This document shows, in pieces, positions 1-8,706 of a stretch of 20,236 bases of DNA. The notes under the pieces are model-generated. The model was not told the DNA's origin. It was given only the letters and a program-made list of their open reading frames with translations, and made no database searches. Location of the stretch: contig JAEKLU010000276.1 in NCBI GenBank assembly GCA_019509685.1, positions 1-20,236 of the forward strand, written 5' to 3'. The stretch comes from Mesorhizobium sp. GTDB lineage: Bacteria; Pseudomonadota; Alphaproteobacteria; Rhizobiales; Rhizobiaceae. Made by a program: the position numbers and the translations under genes. Each line of letters starts with the position of its first letter. Positions within the stretch are counted from its first letter, which is position 1.

Positions 1-1
1 C

Positions 2-307
2 TCTTCGCGGACAGGCTTCCTTTTCGGCCTATGCGCAACGCCCGTCGCCTTGCTGCTTGCACTCTTCTCAGGCGGATCCGGACACGGAGACTATGTGCTG
101 GCGCGCGTTCTCTATCCGATACCAATGCTGGCAACGCTGATGACCAACGACACCATCACGGGTCTTTCCGTGGGACTGGCCGTGCTGCAGTTTCCCGTCT
201 ACGGCTTGTTGGTTGCTCCGGCCGGAGGCATGAGATGGCTGGCGCTTGGCATCCTCCACGGTGTTGCAATCGAGGCGGCCTTCAGCGGGGCTCTGGCGAG
301 TTTCTAG
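2..307 (+). CDS. Small integral membrane protein, 3' end only (5' truncated by window edge)
   Basis: The frame is open from base 2 to a TAG at 305-307, giving about 101 residues with no start in view, so the gene begins outside the window. The product is very hydrophobic with about four likely membrane segments: FLFGLCATPVALLLALF, YVLARVLYPIPMLATLM, ITGLSVGLAVLQFPVYGLLV and WLALGILHGVAIEAAFSGAL. The regular alternation of hydrophobic stretches and short polar turns argues for a real inner-membrane protein. An overlapping frame (31-465) is Arg- and Cys-rich and looks like a shadow. I do not recognise the family and propose no function. It converges on the MBL-fold gene, with about 200 bp between them. 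Confidence 0.6.
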   Translation, partial: SSRTGFLFGLCATPVALLLALFSGGSGHGDYVLARVLYPIPMLATLMTNDTITGLSVGLAVLQFPVYGLLVAPAGGMRWLALGILHGVAIEAAFSGALASF

Positions 308-504
308 GAACACGCCAGGTGGCATGCTCGCATCTGCTCAATGCCCTCCACAGCTACGTCCGCAAGTCGCATAAGATAGATTATGGAACTGACGCTCTAT
401 GCGCTGACGTGGGAATTGCGCGTTTTATTGTATGGAACCATCACGACACCTGCCTCTGGCGATAGATCCGAGACAGGCCGCAAACACCCAATGAGCGAGT
501 GTCG

Positions 505-1326
505 CTATCGCGCTGACTCATAAGGGATTTCGATCACCATGCCGTCATAGGCCGGCACCACGTGTTCAGGCGTCTCGGCCATCACCGTGGCGTAATCCAG
601 CGGCACATGCATGTGCGTCAGCACTGCCTTCGCCGGCTTGAGCTTCTCGATCCAGTCCAGCGCCTGGCCGAACGACAGATGGCTGGGATGCGTGTTGTAC
701 TGCAGCGCGTCGATGACCAGCATGTCGAGGCCGCGCAGCCGCTCGACGGTCGCAGCCGGGAAATCGCTGATATCGGGACAATAGGCCAGCCCGCCGATGC
801 GAAAGCCGAGCGAAACGATGTCGCCATGGATCTGCGGCAAAGGCTCAAGGGTGAGGGCACCGCCCTCGCCTTCGATCACGACCGGTTTTGCGTGGTCGAT
901 AAAATGCGCCTCGACGATCGGTGGATAAGAACTGCCGGGCGGCGTCGCGAAACAATAGCCGAACGCGTCGCGCAGCCGCAGCATGGTCGGCTCGTCGGCG
1001 TGAATATCGATGCGGCGGCGCTGCTCCAGCACATAGCCGCGCAGATCGTCGATGCCGTGGATATGGTCGGCATGCGGATGCGTGTAGATGACAGCGTCGA
1101 TACGCGTCACCGATGCCATCAGCATCTGCTGGCGAAAATCCGGCCCGGTGTCGATCACAACCGTGGTGCGGGCGCCATTGGCGGCAATCCGCTCGACCAG
1201 AGCCGCCGCGCGCATGCGCCGGTTCTTCGGGTTTTCTGGATCACAATTGCCCCAGTCGCCGGTGATGCGCGGCGTACCGGGCGACGAGCCGCAGCCAAGA
1301 ACGGTAAGGCGCAGCCGGTCGCTCAT
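505..1326 (-). CDS. Metallo-beta-lactamase-fold hydrolase, PhnP-like
   Basis: This 273-residue protein has the metal-binding signature of the MBL fold: HPHADH at 83-88, H167 (IHGD), an Asp pair in CPDISD (183-188) and H238/H240 in LTHMH, ending in a DGMVIEI strand. The C-terminal LTHxH...DGMxIEI pattern and the PDISD element resemble PhnP, the phosphoribosyl 1,2-cyclic phosphate phosphodiesterase, so a cytoplasmic phosphodiesterase role is likely. The substrate is inferred only. The N-terminal Cys cluster that binds a structural zinc in E. coli PhnP is not present as such; only C12 and C28 lie in that region. The ATG lies 3 nt after the TGA of the TatD gene, so the two are probably co-translated. 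It is the last gene of the - strand cluster. No other phn genes are visible. Confidence 0.88.
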   Translation of the reverse strand: MSDRLRLTVLGCGSSPGTPRITGDWGNCDPENPKNRRMRAAALVERIAANGARTTVVIDTGPDFRQQMLMASVTRIDAVIYTHPHADHIHGIDDLRGYVLEQRRRIDIHADEPTMLRLRDAFGYCFATPPGSSYPPIVEAHFIDHAKPVVIEGEGGALTLEPLPQIHGDIVSLGFRIGGLAYCPDISDFPAATVERLRGLDMLVIDALQYNTHPSHLSFGQALDWIEKLKPAKAVLTHMHVPLDYATVMAETPEHVVPAYDGMVIEIPYESAR

Positions 1327-1329
1327 CGT

Positions 1330-2124
1330 TCAGGCTGCCGCCTCGGTCGGACGCGGCATCTTCGTAAACAGCCGGAAGAAATTCTGCGTCGTGATGGCGG
1401 CGATCTCGGCATCGCTGACGCCGACGGTCTCGGCGAGCACTTTAGCCGTGTTCGCGACATAGGCCGGCTCGTTGCGTTTGCCGCGATGCGGCACCGGCGC
1501 CAGATAAGGCGCATCGGTCTCGACCAGCAGCCGCTCGCGCGGCACATCGGCAGCGATGGCCCGCAGCTCCGTCGAATTCTTGAAGGTCAGGATGCCTGAG
1601 AAGGAGACATAGCCGCCCAACGCAACGCCGACTTCGGCCAGCCGGCGTCCGGACGAAAAGCAGTGCAGGATGAAAGGGAAGGCGCCCTTCCCTGTCTCTT
1701 CCTCTAGGATATGGGCCATGTCGTCGTCGGCATCGCGCGAATGGATCACCAGCGGCAGGCCGGTCCGGCGCGCGGCGGCGATATGGGTGCGAAACCCTTG
1801 CGCCTGCGCGTCGCGAGGCGCCTTGTCATAGAAATAGTCGAGGCCGGCCTCGCCGATCGCCACCACCTTGGGGTGATCGGCAAGCCGCACCAGCTCGTCG
1901 GCGCTGACGTCGAGCTCTTCGGCGGCATTATGCGGATGGGTGCCGACCGAGCAATACACCTCGCCGAAAGTTTCAGCGATTTCAAGGATTTGCTGAAACC
2001 GCTTCACGCGTGTCGAGATCGTCACCATGCGACCGATCCCGGCGGCGAGGGCGCGGGAGACGATATCCGCCCGCTCCTCGGCAAAATCCGGAAAATCGAG
2101 ATGGCAATGGCTGTCGACCAGCAT
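1330..2124 (-). CDS. TatD-family metal-dependent deoxyribonuclease/hydrolase
   Basis: The 264-residue protein shows the TatD set of metal ligands: HCH at 6-8 (DSHCHLD), E92 in GEAGLDY, H128 in IHSRDA, H154 in HCFS and D204 in ETDAPYLAP. TatD proteins are cytoplasmic TIM-barrel nucleases of the amidohydrolase superfamily, linked to 3'-5' exonuclease activity and DNA repair. The frame continues upstream inside metG, but the conserved LVDSHCHLD start fits an ATG at 2124-2122. That ATG overlaps the metG stop by one base (TGATG), which implies translational coupling. A TatD gene directly after metG is a common bacterial arrangement. Length is normal for the family and all key residues are intact. 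Confidence 0.93.
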   Translation of the reverse strand: MLVDSHCHLDFPDFAEERADIVSRALAAGIGRMVTISTRVKRFQQILEIAETFGEVYCSVGTHPHNAAEELDVSADELVRLADHPKVVAIGEAGLDYFYDKAPRDAQAQGFRTHIAAARRTGLPLVIHSRDADDDMAHILEEETGKGAFPFILHCFSSGRRLAEVGVALGGYVSFSGILTFKNSTELRAIAADVPRERLLVETDAPYLAPVPHRGKRNEPAYVANTAKVLAETVGVSDAEIAAITTQNFFRLFTKMPRPTEAAA

Positions 2125-3671
2125 CAGCTGTTGCCATCCTGCTCGACATAGCGCGGAAACACGCCCTCCGGCGCCGGCAATGCGGTACCGGGCACCAGCG
2201 CGTGATCGGCGTGGACATGCTCGAAAGCACGTTTGTCCGCCGGCACGGCCAGCAGATCGAGCAGCTTCGCCGCCGATCCCGGAACGAAAGGCTGGCAAAG
2301 CAATGTCACCCGCCGCACGACTTCCGCCGTCGTCCACAGCACCGTTTCCATGCGCTCCGGATTGGTCTTCTTGAGCGCCCAGGGTTCCTGCGAGGCGAAA
2401 TAGCGATCGGCTTCGGCCACGACGCCGAAGATCGCCGCCAGCGCCAGATGGATGCCCTGCTCCGCCATAGCCCGGCGCGCGACGGCAAGCGCTTCCACGG
2501 CCTGGTCGAGGATCGCCGTGTCGGCCTCGGTGAGTTCGCCGCGCTTCGGCACCACGCCGCCGCAGTTCTTGGCGATCATCGACAGCGAGCGCTGCGCCAG
2601 ATTGCCGAGGCCGTTGGCGAGGTCGGCATTGGTGCGGTTGACGATCGCCTCATGACTGTAGCTGCCGTCCTGACCGAACGGTACCTCGCGCAGGAAGAAG
2701 TAACGCACGCGGTCGAGACCGTAATGCTCGACCATGGTGAAAGGGTCGACGACGTTGCCGACCGATTTCGACATCTTCTCGCCGCGGTTGAACAGGAAGC
2801 CGTGGGCAAAGACGCGCTTCGGCAGTTCGATACCGGCCGACATCAGGAAGGCCGGCCAGTAGACAGCATGGAAGCGCACGATATCCTTGCCAATGATATG
2901 CGTGGCCGGCCAAAAGCTCCATTTCTCAGCTTTTGTATCGGGATAGCCGGCGGCGGTGATGTAATTTGTGAGCGCATCGACCCAGACATACATCACATGC
3001 TTGTCGTCGCCCGGCACCGGAACGCCCCATTTGAAGGCGGTACGCGAGATCGACAGATCCTTGAGCCCGGACTTGACGAAGCTCATCACCTCGTTGCGGC
3101 GCTCGGCCGGACCGACGAAATCCGGCTGGCTTTCATAAAGCGCCAGCAATTTGTCCTGATAGGCTGAGAGCCGGAAGAAATAGCTTTCCTCCTCGTTCCA
3201 TTCGACCGGCGATCCCAGCGGCTCGCGGCGCACGCCATCCTCGCCAAGCGTGGTTTCGCTTTCGTCGAAATAGGCTTCCTGCCGCACCGAATACCAGCCG
3301 CTGTAGCGATCCAGATAGATGTCGCCATTGGCGGCCATCGCCTTCCAGATCGCCTGGCAGGATGCGTAATGGCGCGGCTCGGTCGTGCGGATGAAGTCGT
3401 CGTTTGAGGCGCCGACCGTCTCGACCATCGAGCGGAAGATTGCCGAGTTGCGGTCGGCAAGCGCGATCGGCGGGATGCCTTCATTCTCGGCGGTCTGCTG
3501 CATCTTGAGGCCGTGCTCGTCGGTGCCGGTGAGGAAGAACACATCCTTGCCGTCGAGCCGCTGGAAGCGGGCCAGCGCGTCGCTGGCAATGACCGTATAG
3601 GCGTGGCCGATATGCGGCTTGCCGTTCGGATAAAAGATCGGAGTGGTCAGGTAGAATTTTTCGCGTGACAT
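2124..3671 (-). CDS. metG: Methionyl-tRNA synthetase
   Basis: This 515-residue class I aminoacyl-tRNA synthetase charges tRNA-Met for initiation and elongation. The HIGH motif is at residues 20-23 ([12 protein letters not shown]) and KMSKS at 299-303 ([13 protein letters not shown]), with the family-typical FLTGTDEHG at 47-54 and [10 protein letters not shown] at 228-237. The connective peptide lacks the Cys4 zinc knuckle, and there is no C-terminal tRNA-binding (EMAP-like) extension. It is thus the short, zinc-less type usual in alphaproteobacteria. The start ATG at 3671 gives the standard [18 protein letters not shown]-terminus. A 126-bp gap containing an inverted repeat separates it from holB upstream. 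The stop overlaps the TatD-gene start. Confidence 0.97.
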   Translation of the reverse strand: MSREKFYLTTPIFYPNGKPHIGHAYTVIASDALARFQRLDGKDVFFLTGTDEHGLKMQQTAENEGIPPIALADRNSAIFRSMVETVGASNDDFIRTTEPRHYASCQAIWKAMAANGDIYLDRYSGWYSVRQEAYFDESETTLGEDGVRREPLGSPVEWNEEESYFFRLSAYQDKLLALYESQPDFVGPAERRNEVMSFVKSGLKDLSISRTAFKWGVPVPGDDKHVMYVWVDALTNYITAAGYPDTKAEKWSFWPATHIIGKDIVRFHAVYWPAFLMSAGIELPKRVFAHGFLFNRGEKMSKSVGNVVDPFTMVEHYGLDRVRYFFLREVPFGQDGSYSHEAIVNRTNADLANGLGNLAQRSLSMIAKNCGGVVPKRGELTEADTAILDQAVEALAVARRAMAEQGIHLALAAIFGVVAEADRYFASQEPWALKKTNPERMETVLWTTAEVVRRVTLLCQPFVPGSAAKLLDLLAVPADKRAFEHVHADHALVPGTALPAPEGVFPRYVEQDGNS

Positions 3672-3750
3672 GAATGAACCGTCATGAATGTCTGAATGTC
3701 AGTTGTGGCGGTGGATATCGCATCGGAACGTCGATTGCCATCCCGAGGCC

Positions 3751-3787
3751 GATGCATGTCGCCCAAAAGGTGGCGGCGGCATGCATC
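3751..3787. repeat. Inverted repeat in the holB-metG gap
   Basis: GATGCATG at 3751-3758 is matched perfectly by CATGCATC at 3780-3787, with CGCC/GGCG able to pair inside. On the transcript this would form a hairpin just after the holB stop and about 80 nt before the metG start. There is no T-run after it, so it is not a classical intrinsic terminator. It could be an mRNA-stabilising or processing hairpin, or an operator-like site. Confidence 0.45.
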
Positions 3788-3797
3788 AGGCAAACCG

Positions 3798-4853
3798 TCA
3801 CATTCGCATCGCAGAATTCAAGCGTTCGATCATGGTCAAAGCATGCTGCTTCTTGTCGAGATTGTAGGTCTCGGCTTCAGATATCGTGTTCAGCGCCTCG
3901 TGCCAAGCCTCGGACAGCGTTTTGGCCCTGGCGAGATCGCCGGCTGAAGCTGCATCGCTGGCCGCCGACGACAGCAGGTCAAGCGCGCGGCTGTTGAAGA
4001 TATCGAACTGGATCGACTGGTCGCGGCCGGCCACGGCCTCGGCCAGGCGGTGGGCGCCAGCAATGTCGGGCCTGTTGGCCGCCACCAGCGTATCGAGCGC
4101 GCCGGCAATCTCCAGCCCGCCATACTGGGTGAGCAGGATCGCGTTGCGGGCGCTGCCCCCTGCCCGCCCGGCCAATGCCGCGCGCGCCGCCGGATCGTCG
4201 GGCGGTGGCGGCTCGATGCCTTGCAGCACCGCCATCAGTTCATCTTCGGCAAGCGGCGCAAGCCGGACCATCTGGCAGCGCGAGCGGATCGTCGGCAAAA
4301 GGCTGCCCGGCGCATGCACGATCAGGATGAACAGGGTGCGCGCCGGCGGCTCCTCGAGATTCTTCAGCAAGGCATTGGCGGCGTTGATGTTCATGTCGTC
4401 TGCCGGATCGACGATGACGACCCGGTAGCTGCCGTCATGTGAGGTCATCGACAGGAAGCGGTTGACCTTGCGGATCTCGTCAACGGTCAGCACTGTCTTG
4501 AAGCTTTTGGTCTTGTCGTTGGCTGGACGCGTCAGATGCAACACCGAAGGGTGCGCGCCGGTCGCGATCTGGCGAAACAGCGATGACGCCGGATCGGGAA
4601 TGGCCAGCGCCTCGGGCGCGGTCCTGAAATCCGTATGTTTCAAAAGATGGTGCGCCAGATGAAAGGCGAATGTCGCCTTGCCGATGCCGTGCGGTCCGGC
4701 AAGGATCAGCGCATGCGGCAGCTTGCCGGACCGGTATGCGGAGGTCAGCATCGCCGCGACCTCGGCATGGCCGATCAGCCGCGGTGTTTCCGACGGCTCA
4801 GGCACGCCGTCCAGCGTGTCGTGCTGCTCCGGGGCGATGCGTTCGAAGATCAT
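3798..4853 (-). CDS. holB: DNA polymerase III delta' subunit (clamp loader)
   Basis: The 351-residue product is an AAA+ clamp-loader subunit that helps load the sliding clamp onto primed DNA. It opens with the usual RLIGHAEV...[17 protein letters not shown] segment. The P-loop (residues 53-61) has Ala after the invariant Lys, as in delta' proteins that do not hydrolyse ATP. DEIR is at 125-128, the conserved [11 protein letters not shown] at 160-170, and the SRC element at 191-193. The zinc-binding Cys group of many delta'/tau proteins is absent. The frame extends 39 codons upstream within tmk, but the ATG at 4853 overlaps the tmk stop as ATGA and is the better start. Position after tmk is the standard tmk-holB pair. 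Confidence 0.92.
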   Translation of the reverse strand: MIFERIAPEQHDTLDGVPEPSETPRLIGHAEVAAMLTSAYRSGKLPHALILAGPHGIGKATFAFHLAHHLLKHTDFRTAPEALAIPDPASSLFRQIATGAHPSVLHLTRPANDKTKSFKTVLTVDEIRKVNRFLSMTSHDGSYRVVIVDPADDMNINAANALLKNLEEPPARTLFILIVHAPGSLLPTIRSRCQMVRLAPLAEDELMAVLQGIEPPPPDDPAARAALAGRAGGSARNAILLTQYGGLEIAGALDTLVAANRPDIAGAHRLAEAVAGRDQSIQFDIFNSRALDLLSSAASDAASAGDLARAKTLSEAWHEALNTISEAETYNLDKKQHALTMIERLNSAMRM

Positions 4854-5524
4854 GCCGGCGCCGCCTGCTTCCTTGGTGCCGGCATCCGCTCCTCCAGCGC
4901 CGCGAACACGGCGGCGGTGACGACATGCTCCACCGTGTCGGGATCGGCCGAAGCGTCGATGACGATGCAACGCTGCGGCTCGGCCGCGGCTATCGCCAGA
5001 AATGCCTCCCGGCGGCGCTGGTGGATGGCTAAAGTCTCTTTCTCGAAACGGTCGGCCGCGTCACCGGCGCCGCGCCGCGCCGTAGCGCGCCTCAGGCCCT
5101 CGGCGGGATCGATATCGAAGATCAGCGTCATATCCGGCATCATGCCGTTGATGGCGACGGCTTCCAGCGCCGTCATGAAATCGGGATCGAGGCCTCCGGT
5201 CACGCCCTGGTAGACGCGCGAGGAATCGATGAAGCGGTCGCACAGCACGATCGAGCCGCGCTCGACGGCCGGCCGGATGACCTGCTCGACATGGTCGGAG
5301 CGCGCGGCTGCGAACAGGATCGCTTCCATCTTAGGGCCGAACGGCTCGGCGGCGCCCGACAGCAGCACATGCCGCACCGCTTCCGCGCCCGGCGAACCGC
5401 CCGGCTCGCGCGTCACCAGCGCCTGGTATTTCTTGGCGCGCATGCGCCTTGCCAGCCGCTCGATCTGTGTCGACTTGCCTGCGCCTTCGCCGCCTTCGAA
5501 GGTGATGAAAAAACCGCTCGTCAA
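4850..5524 (-). CDS. tmk: Thymidylate kinase (dTMP kinase)
   Basis: This enzyme phosphorylates dTMP to dTDP with ATP in the cytoplasm, for dTTP supply. The P-loop GGEGAGKST is at residues 11-19, the DR(Y/F)xxSxxxYQG signature at 96-107 ([12 protein letters not shown]), and an Arg-rich LID-like region near 149-160. With the TTG start at 5524 the protein is 224 residues and begins [19 protein letters not shown], which fits the family. No ATG lies close by in frame. A GTG at 5584 would add 20 residues and is the main alternative. A weak purine stretch (AAAGGCAG) precedes the TTG. It follows the carboxypeptidase-like gene by 73 bp and overlaps holB by 4 bp. Confidence 0.92.
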   Translation of the reverse strand: MTSGFFITFEGGEGAGKSTQIERLARRMRAKKYQALVTREPGGSPGAEAVRHVLLSGAAEPFGPKMEAILFAAARSDHVEQVIRPAVERGSIVLCDRFIDSSRVYQGVTGGLDPDFMTALEAVAINGMMPDMTLIFDIDPAEGLRRATARRGAGDAADRFEKETLAIHQRRREAFLAIAAAEPQRCIVIDASADPDTVEHVVTAAVFAALEERMPAPRKQAAPA

Positions 5525-5597
5525 TCGAGACTGCCTTTGTCCGCGCTGGCCGCTGTCATAGCTCTCGTCTGACAAAAGGTCCACGAACCAACCCCAA

Positions 5598-6791
5598 TCA
5601 CAAACGTTTCTGACGCAGCCAGCCGACAGCCAGTTCCTTGGCGGCATCGAGCGCCCGCTGCGGCAGCGTGCCGACCGCGACCTTCTCGGCGGCAAAAAGC
5701 GGCGTTTGCTGGCTCAACGTGTCACCGATCCAAACGCGCAACTCGCCGACCGGTTGCCCCTCCTCCACCGGCGCCGACACCGGACCGTTATAGACGATCC
5801 TGGCGGTCAGCTTGTCGCGGTTGGCGATCGGCAGGAATATGTCCACCGGTCCTTTGGCTTTCAAGGCCACGCCGGACTTGGCGCCGCCAAAAACCTGCGC
5901 CTCGCCGACCACCTCGTCCTTGGCGAATATCTCGGTTTTCTGGAACGAGCGCGAGCCCCATTCGAGCAGCTTGCGCGCCTCCTCGGAGCGCTCGCGATCG
6001 TTTGCCAGCCCGCTGATCGCCGCGATGACGCGCGTGCCGTTGTGGCTGACCGTGCCGACCAGGCCGAAGCCCCCCTGCTCGCTGGCGCCGGCGACGAAGC
6101 CGTCGGCTTCGATGCCCATGGCAACCAGCGGATTGCGGTTCCTCTGCGCGATCTTGTTCCAGGTGAAATCCGGCTGGCCGTAATAATGGAAGAAGTCCGG
6201 ATAGTCGCGCCAGATATGCAGCGCCAGCATCGTCAGCTCGCGCACCGTCGTCTGCTGGCCATCGGCTGGCAGGCCGGTCGAATTGACGAAAGTCGATTTC
6301 TGCAAGCCGATCTCACGAGCGCGCTCTGTCATCTGGGCGGCGAAATTCGCTTCCGAGCCGGCCATTCCTTCGGCAAGCACGATGCAGCCGTCATTGGCCG
6401 CCTGCACGGCTACGCCCTGGATGAGATCCTCGACGCGAACCGCCGATTTGAGCTTGGCGAACATGGTCGAGGTTCCCGACGGCGCGCCGCCGGTGCGCCA
6501 GGCGTTCTCGCTGACGACAAACGTGTCGTCGAGCGTCATGCGCTTCGCCTTGATGGCGTTGAAGACCATCTCCAGCGTCATCAACTTGGCCATGGATGCC
6601 GGCGGGATCGCCTTGTCGGCATCCTTGGCGAACAACACGGTGCCGGTGTCGGCATCGATCATGAAGGCTTGCGTCGCCTTGGTCTCGAAAAGCTGGGCGG
6701 CGGCCGGGACCAGGCCAAGGAACAGCAGGGCCAACCCCAGCAAACCGGCGCCCAGGAAACCGGCGACAGTCGAAAGAAAGCGGAATTGCAT
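5598..6791 (-). CDS. D-alanyl-D-alanine carboxypeptidase-like protein (S11/PBP5 family) with altered active-site motifs
   Basis: The fold is that of periplasmic low-molecular-weight PBPs, which trim pentapeptide stems of peptidoglycan. Residues 1-32 form a signal peptide ([11 protein letters not shown], a long hydrophobic core, then PAAAQ). SMAK at 66-69 ([10 protein letters not shown]) is an intact SxxK. The segment that should hold SxN reads QAANDGC (AAN at 131-133), and the one that should hold KTG reads ADGFVAGAS (VAG at 233-235). The DNA gives these codons clearly. A PBP5 C-terminal beta domain follows from about residue 280, and the last 20 residues could form an amphipathic anchor. An ATG at 6809 would add six residues. 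The gene lies between rlpA and tmk. I infer weakened or lost carboxypeptidase activity. Confidence 0.88.
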   Translation of the reverse strand: MQFRFLSTVAGFLGAGLLGLALLFLGLVPAAAQLFETKATQAFMIDADTGTVLFAKDADKAIPPASMAKLMTLEMVFNAIKAKRMTLDDTFVVSENAWRTGGAPSGTSTMFAKLKSAVRVEDLIQGVAVQAANDGCIVLAEGMAGSEANFAAQMTERAREIGLQKSTFVNSTGLPADGQQTTVRELTMLALHIWRDYPDFFHYYGQPDFTWNKIAQRNRNPLVAMGIEADGFVAGASEQGGFGLVGTVSHNGTRVIAAISGLANDRERSEEARKLLEWGSRSFQKTEIFAKDEVVGEAQVFGGAKSGVALKAKGPVDIFLPIANRDKLTARIVYNGPVSAPVEEGQPVGELRVWIGDTLSQQTPLFAAEKVAVGTLPQRALDAAKELAVGWLRQKRL

Positions 6792-6867
6792 GAAATATCG
6801 ACCACCCATTACCCGGGCCAAGCTATCAGGGTTCGTTTGGCCGGATCAACGGGCGGCGAAAAATTGA

Positions 6868-8133
6868 TCAGTCCCGCACAACCAGCGCATCCGGCGCGCC
6901 ATGCGACCAGGCAGCCTTGAGCAGATCGTCGACGCCGCCATGGCCGTCCGGATACACATTGACCGCGTACCAGTCGTTGCCGTCGAGTTCCGTGCGCTCG
7001 ATCTCGGTCCTGCCGAAGGGCTTCAGCGCCGCGGCGACCCGCTTTGCCTGGGCGGCATCGTCGAAGGAGCCGGCAGCGACATAGTCCGACGCGGGCGCCT
7101 GTTGCTGGCGGTTCGACTTCTTCCAGGATTGCAGGATGTCGGCCGGAGACATGCCGCTGGTATCGAGCGCGGCAAAGACATCGGCGCGCTGCACACGTTC
7201 ATCCGCGTAGGACAGCGAGGCCATGGCGAAAGGCGAGTTCGCCGGCAAGGTGAGCTCGGGCCGCTGCGGCACGATCGGGCCGAAATCCGGCAGCACGACA
7301 TCGCTGGCGCCTTGCACCGAGAATGCCGCCGGTTGCACGGTCGGCTGTTCCGACATAGCTGGCTGCGCGTCAAAAGCCTGTCCGGAATTGGTCAACTGCC
7401 CGGGGAACGGAACGGCGGCGGGCGTTCCGCCAACCGCAACGCTCGGCGACGGGCCGGCCATCGCAACCATCACGCCGGTCGGCAGGCCGTCCGATGGATC
7501 CGGCCGCTTGTTGCCGGGGTGATAGGATGCCACCAGATACTGATCGTCGTCGCCATCGAGTGGCGCACGGCCGACATATTCCACTTTGACCTTGGCCGTA
7601 CCGACCTTGTCATAGCCGAGCATCTGGGCCGCGCGTTCCGAGACGTCGATGATGCGGCCCTCATGGTAGGGCCCGCGATCGTTGACGCGCACGATAACCG
7701 AGCTGCCGGTCTCGAGATTGGTGACGCGGGCATAGCTCGGCAGCGGCATCGTCGGATGCGCCGCCGTCAGATGCGTCATGTCGTAGACTTCGCCATTGGC
7801 GGTCAGCCGGCCGTGGAAGGCATCGCCATACCAGGATGCGAGCCCGACCTTGGTGAAGCCCTTCCTGTCTTCCTTCGGATAATACCACTTGCCGCGCACC
7901 TGGTAGGGCTTGCCGAGCTGGTCGCGGCCACCGCCGCGGCGCATGAAATCAACGCGCGGGCTCGCCTTCACGCCATATTCGGTTTCGGCGAAATATTCCT
8001 TTGAGCGCGGCTTCTTGTAGACCATGCCTTTCGGCTCGGGCTGCGAAGCGCAGGCGGCCAAAAGCAGCCCCGAAAGCGCGCACAGGGCCAAAGCAGAAGC
8101 GCGACGAAGACGCGGGCGCGCCGAAGCCTGCAT
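6868..8133 (-). CDS. rlpA: Septal-ring lytic transglycosylase RlpA, lipoprotein with SPOR domain
   Basis: The 421-residue product has a lipoprotein signal (hydrophobic stretch, then LLLAAC with lipidated Cys28), so it is probably an outer-membrane lipoprotein facing the periplasm. A double-psi beta-barrel covers about 94-187 with GLASWYGDAFHGRLTANGE, AAHPTMPLPSYARVTN and RVNDRGPY. By analogy with P. aeruginosa RlpA, H126 and D152 are the likely catalytic residues. A Pro/Ala-rich linker leads to a C-terminal SPOR domain (about 345-420), which binds denuded glycan strands at division sites. It is the first gene of the - strand cluster, with AGGGGA about 10 nt before the ATG. The carboxypeptidase-like gene follows by about 76 bp. 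Confidence 0.94.
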   Translation of the reverse strand: MQASARPRLRRASALALCALSGLLLAACASQPEPKGMVYKKPRSKEYFAETEYGVKASPRVDFMRRGGGRDQLGKPYQVRGKWYYPKEDRKGFTKVGLASWYGDAFHGRLTANGEVYDMTHLTAAHPTMPLPSYARVTNLETGSSVIVRVNDRGPYHEGRIIDVSERAAQMLGYDKVGTAKVKVEYVGRAPLDGDDDQYLVASYHPGNKRPDPSDGLPTGVMVAMAGPSPSVAVGGTPAAVPFPGQLTNSGQAFDAQPAMSEQPTVQPAAFSVQGASDVVLPDFGPIVPQRPELTLPANSPFAMASLSYADERVQRADVFAALDTSGMSPADILQSWKKSNRQQQAPASDYVAAGSFDDAAQAKRVAAALKPFGRTEIERTELDGNDWYAVNVYPDGHGGVDDLLKAAWSHGAPDALVVRD

Positions 8134-8346
8134 GTTTTCGATTGTCCCCTACCGTGCTGCCATTCGACGGAGCCAGAAGTCACCGCTATGCCAGCAACAC
8201 CTTGATCCCCAATCCCTTTTGCACAGGAATTGCTTATCACGATGTTAATCGATTATGGCCGCAACAGGGCGAGATTATGGCAGGGGGTCGCCTTTCTCCC
8301 CCTCAAGGGTCCTGCTCCGCTTCCGGCCAAATTGCCGGCAACATGA

Positions 8347-8373
8347 ACGCCGAAAGCAAAGAGCCATCGGCGT
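8347..8373 (-). terminator. Possible hairpin terminator after the small RiPP-like gene
   Basis: ACGCCGA (8347-8353) and TCGGCGT (8367-8373) form a perfect 7-bp stem with a 13-nt loop, 23 bases past the stop of the 31-codon gene. No U-tract follows, so termination is uncertain. A second hairpin (AGGGGG 8282-8287 with CCCCCT 8298-8303) lies further on. The rest of the 8134-8396 gap should hold the rlpA promoter, but I see no convincing -35/-10 pair. Confidence 0.3.
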
Positions 8374-8396
8374 GCCGCGGGAAAGACTAGCTCCCT

Positions 8397-8492
8397 TTAT
8401 TGCGGCTGCGGTTGCGACGGCACCTGCTGGGCCGTCGCGCGCGACAAGATCTCGCGCTTCGTCAGAACCGGTGTCTGATAGGTCTTCTTCAT
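8397..8492 (-). CDS. Small peptide, lasso/RiPP precursor-like (YxxPxL leader motif)
   Basis: This 31-codon gene starts at ATG 8492-8490 and ends with TAA at 8399-8397. It starts MKKTYQTPVL, continues with TKREILSRAT, and ends in a Gln/Pro-rich tail. Y5-Q-T-P8-V-L10 matches the YxxPxL motif that the RRE domain of lasso-peptide machinery recognises in leader peptides. Short rhizobial peptides of this MKKxYxxPxL kind are known to me as putative RiPP precursors. AGGGGA sits 5 nt before the ATG, a strong ribosome-binding site that supports a real gene. The tail has no Cys, Ser/Thr cluster or clear core, and no maturation enzyme lies in the window. The maturation partner, if any, must be elsewhere. 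A role other than as a RiPP is possible. Confidence 0.7.
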   Translation of the reverse strand: MKKTYQTPVLTKREILSRATAQQVPSQPQPQ

Positions 8493-8497
8493 GATTT

Positions 8498-8503
8498 TCC
8501 CCT
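8498..8503 (-). promoter_or_regulatory. Strong ribosome-binding site of the RiPP-like peptide gene
   Basis: The - strand reads AAAAAGGGGAAAATC before the ATG. AGGGGA lies 5 nt from the start, an optimal Shine-Dalgarno arrangement within an A-rich leader. A TTGACA (rev. comp. of 8549-8554) lies 46 nt further up, but no good -10 is seen at the usual distance. Confidence 0.6.
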
Positions 8504-8617
8504 TTTTAAAACATTAGCATGTTCAAATTGGCAGGGAGCTCGCTGTCTTGTCAATGCGCTGACCGCGCCTGTTGCCGCCCTCGCCAGCCTTGCGAACGAC
8601 CATTCGCCGTTCCGCGA

Positions 8618-8647
8618 TTGACAGATCTTCGCGCGGCGCACTAGAGC
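8618..8647 (+). promoter_or_regulatory. Candidate promoter of tRNA-Ser
   Basis: TTGACA at 8618-8623 is followed, 17 nt later, by CTAGAG at 8641-8646. This resembles the alphaproteobacterial housekeeping pattern CTTGAC-N17-CTATAT. Transcription would begin about 50 nt before the mature 5' end of the tRNA, which is reasonable for a tRNA precursor. Confidence 0.4.
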
Positions 8648-8706
8648 ATGGGCTCGCGACCCCGTCGGCACGGCCGACGGACAGGCACCTCGTGAAAGAT
8701 CACGAT

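Noticed and set aside
383..523. A 46-codon + strand frame starting MELTLYAL
   Set aside because: It has no ribosome-binding site and runs into the 3' end of the MBL gene. The start looks faintly like a membrane-protein N-terminus but the rest does not, so at most a remnant.
562..1599. A 345-codon + strand frame opposite the MBL and TatD genes
   Set aside because: It spans two well-supported - strand genes and has low-complexity, Arg-rich composition, as expected for a shadow in GC-rich DNA.
2010..3167. A 385-codon + strand frame opposite metG
   Set aside because: metG carries all catalytic motifs in this interval; the opposite frame has no recognisable features.
5706..6920. A 404-codon + strand frame opposite the carboxypeptidase-like gene
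   Set aside because: It is antisense to a gene with a signal peptide, SxxK and a PBP5 C-terminal region; composition is His/Arg-rich and unconvincing.
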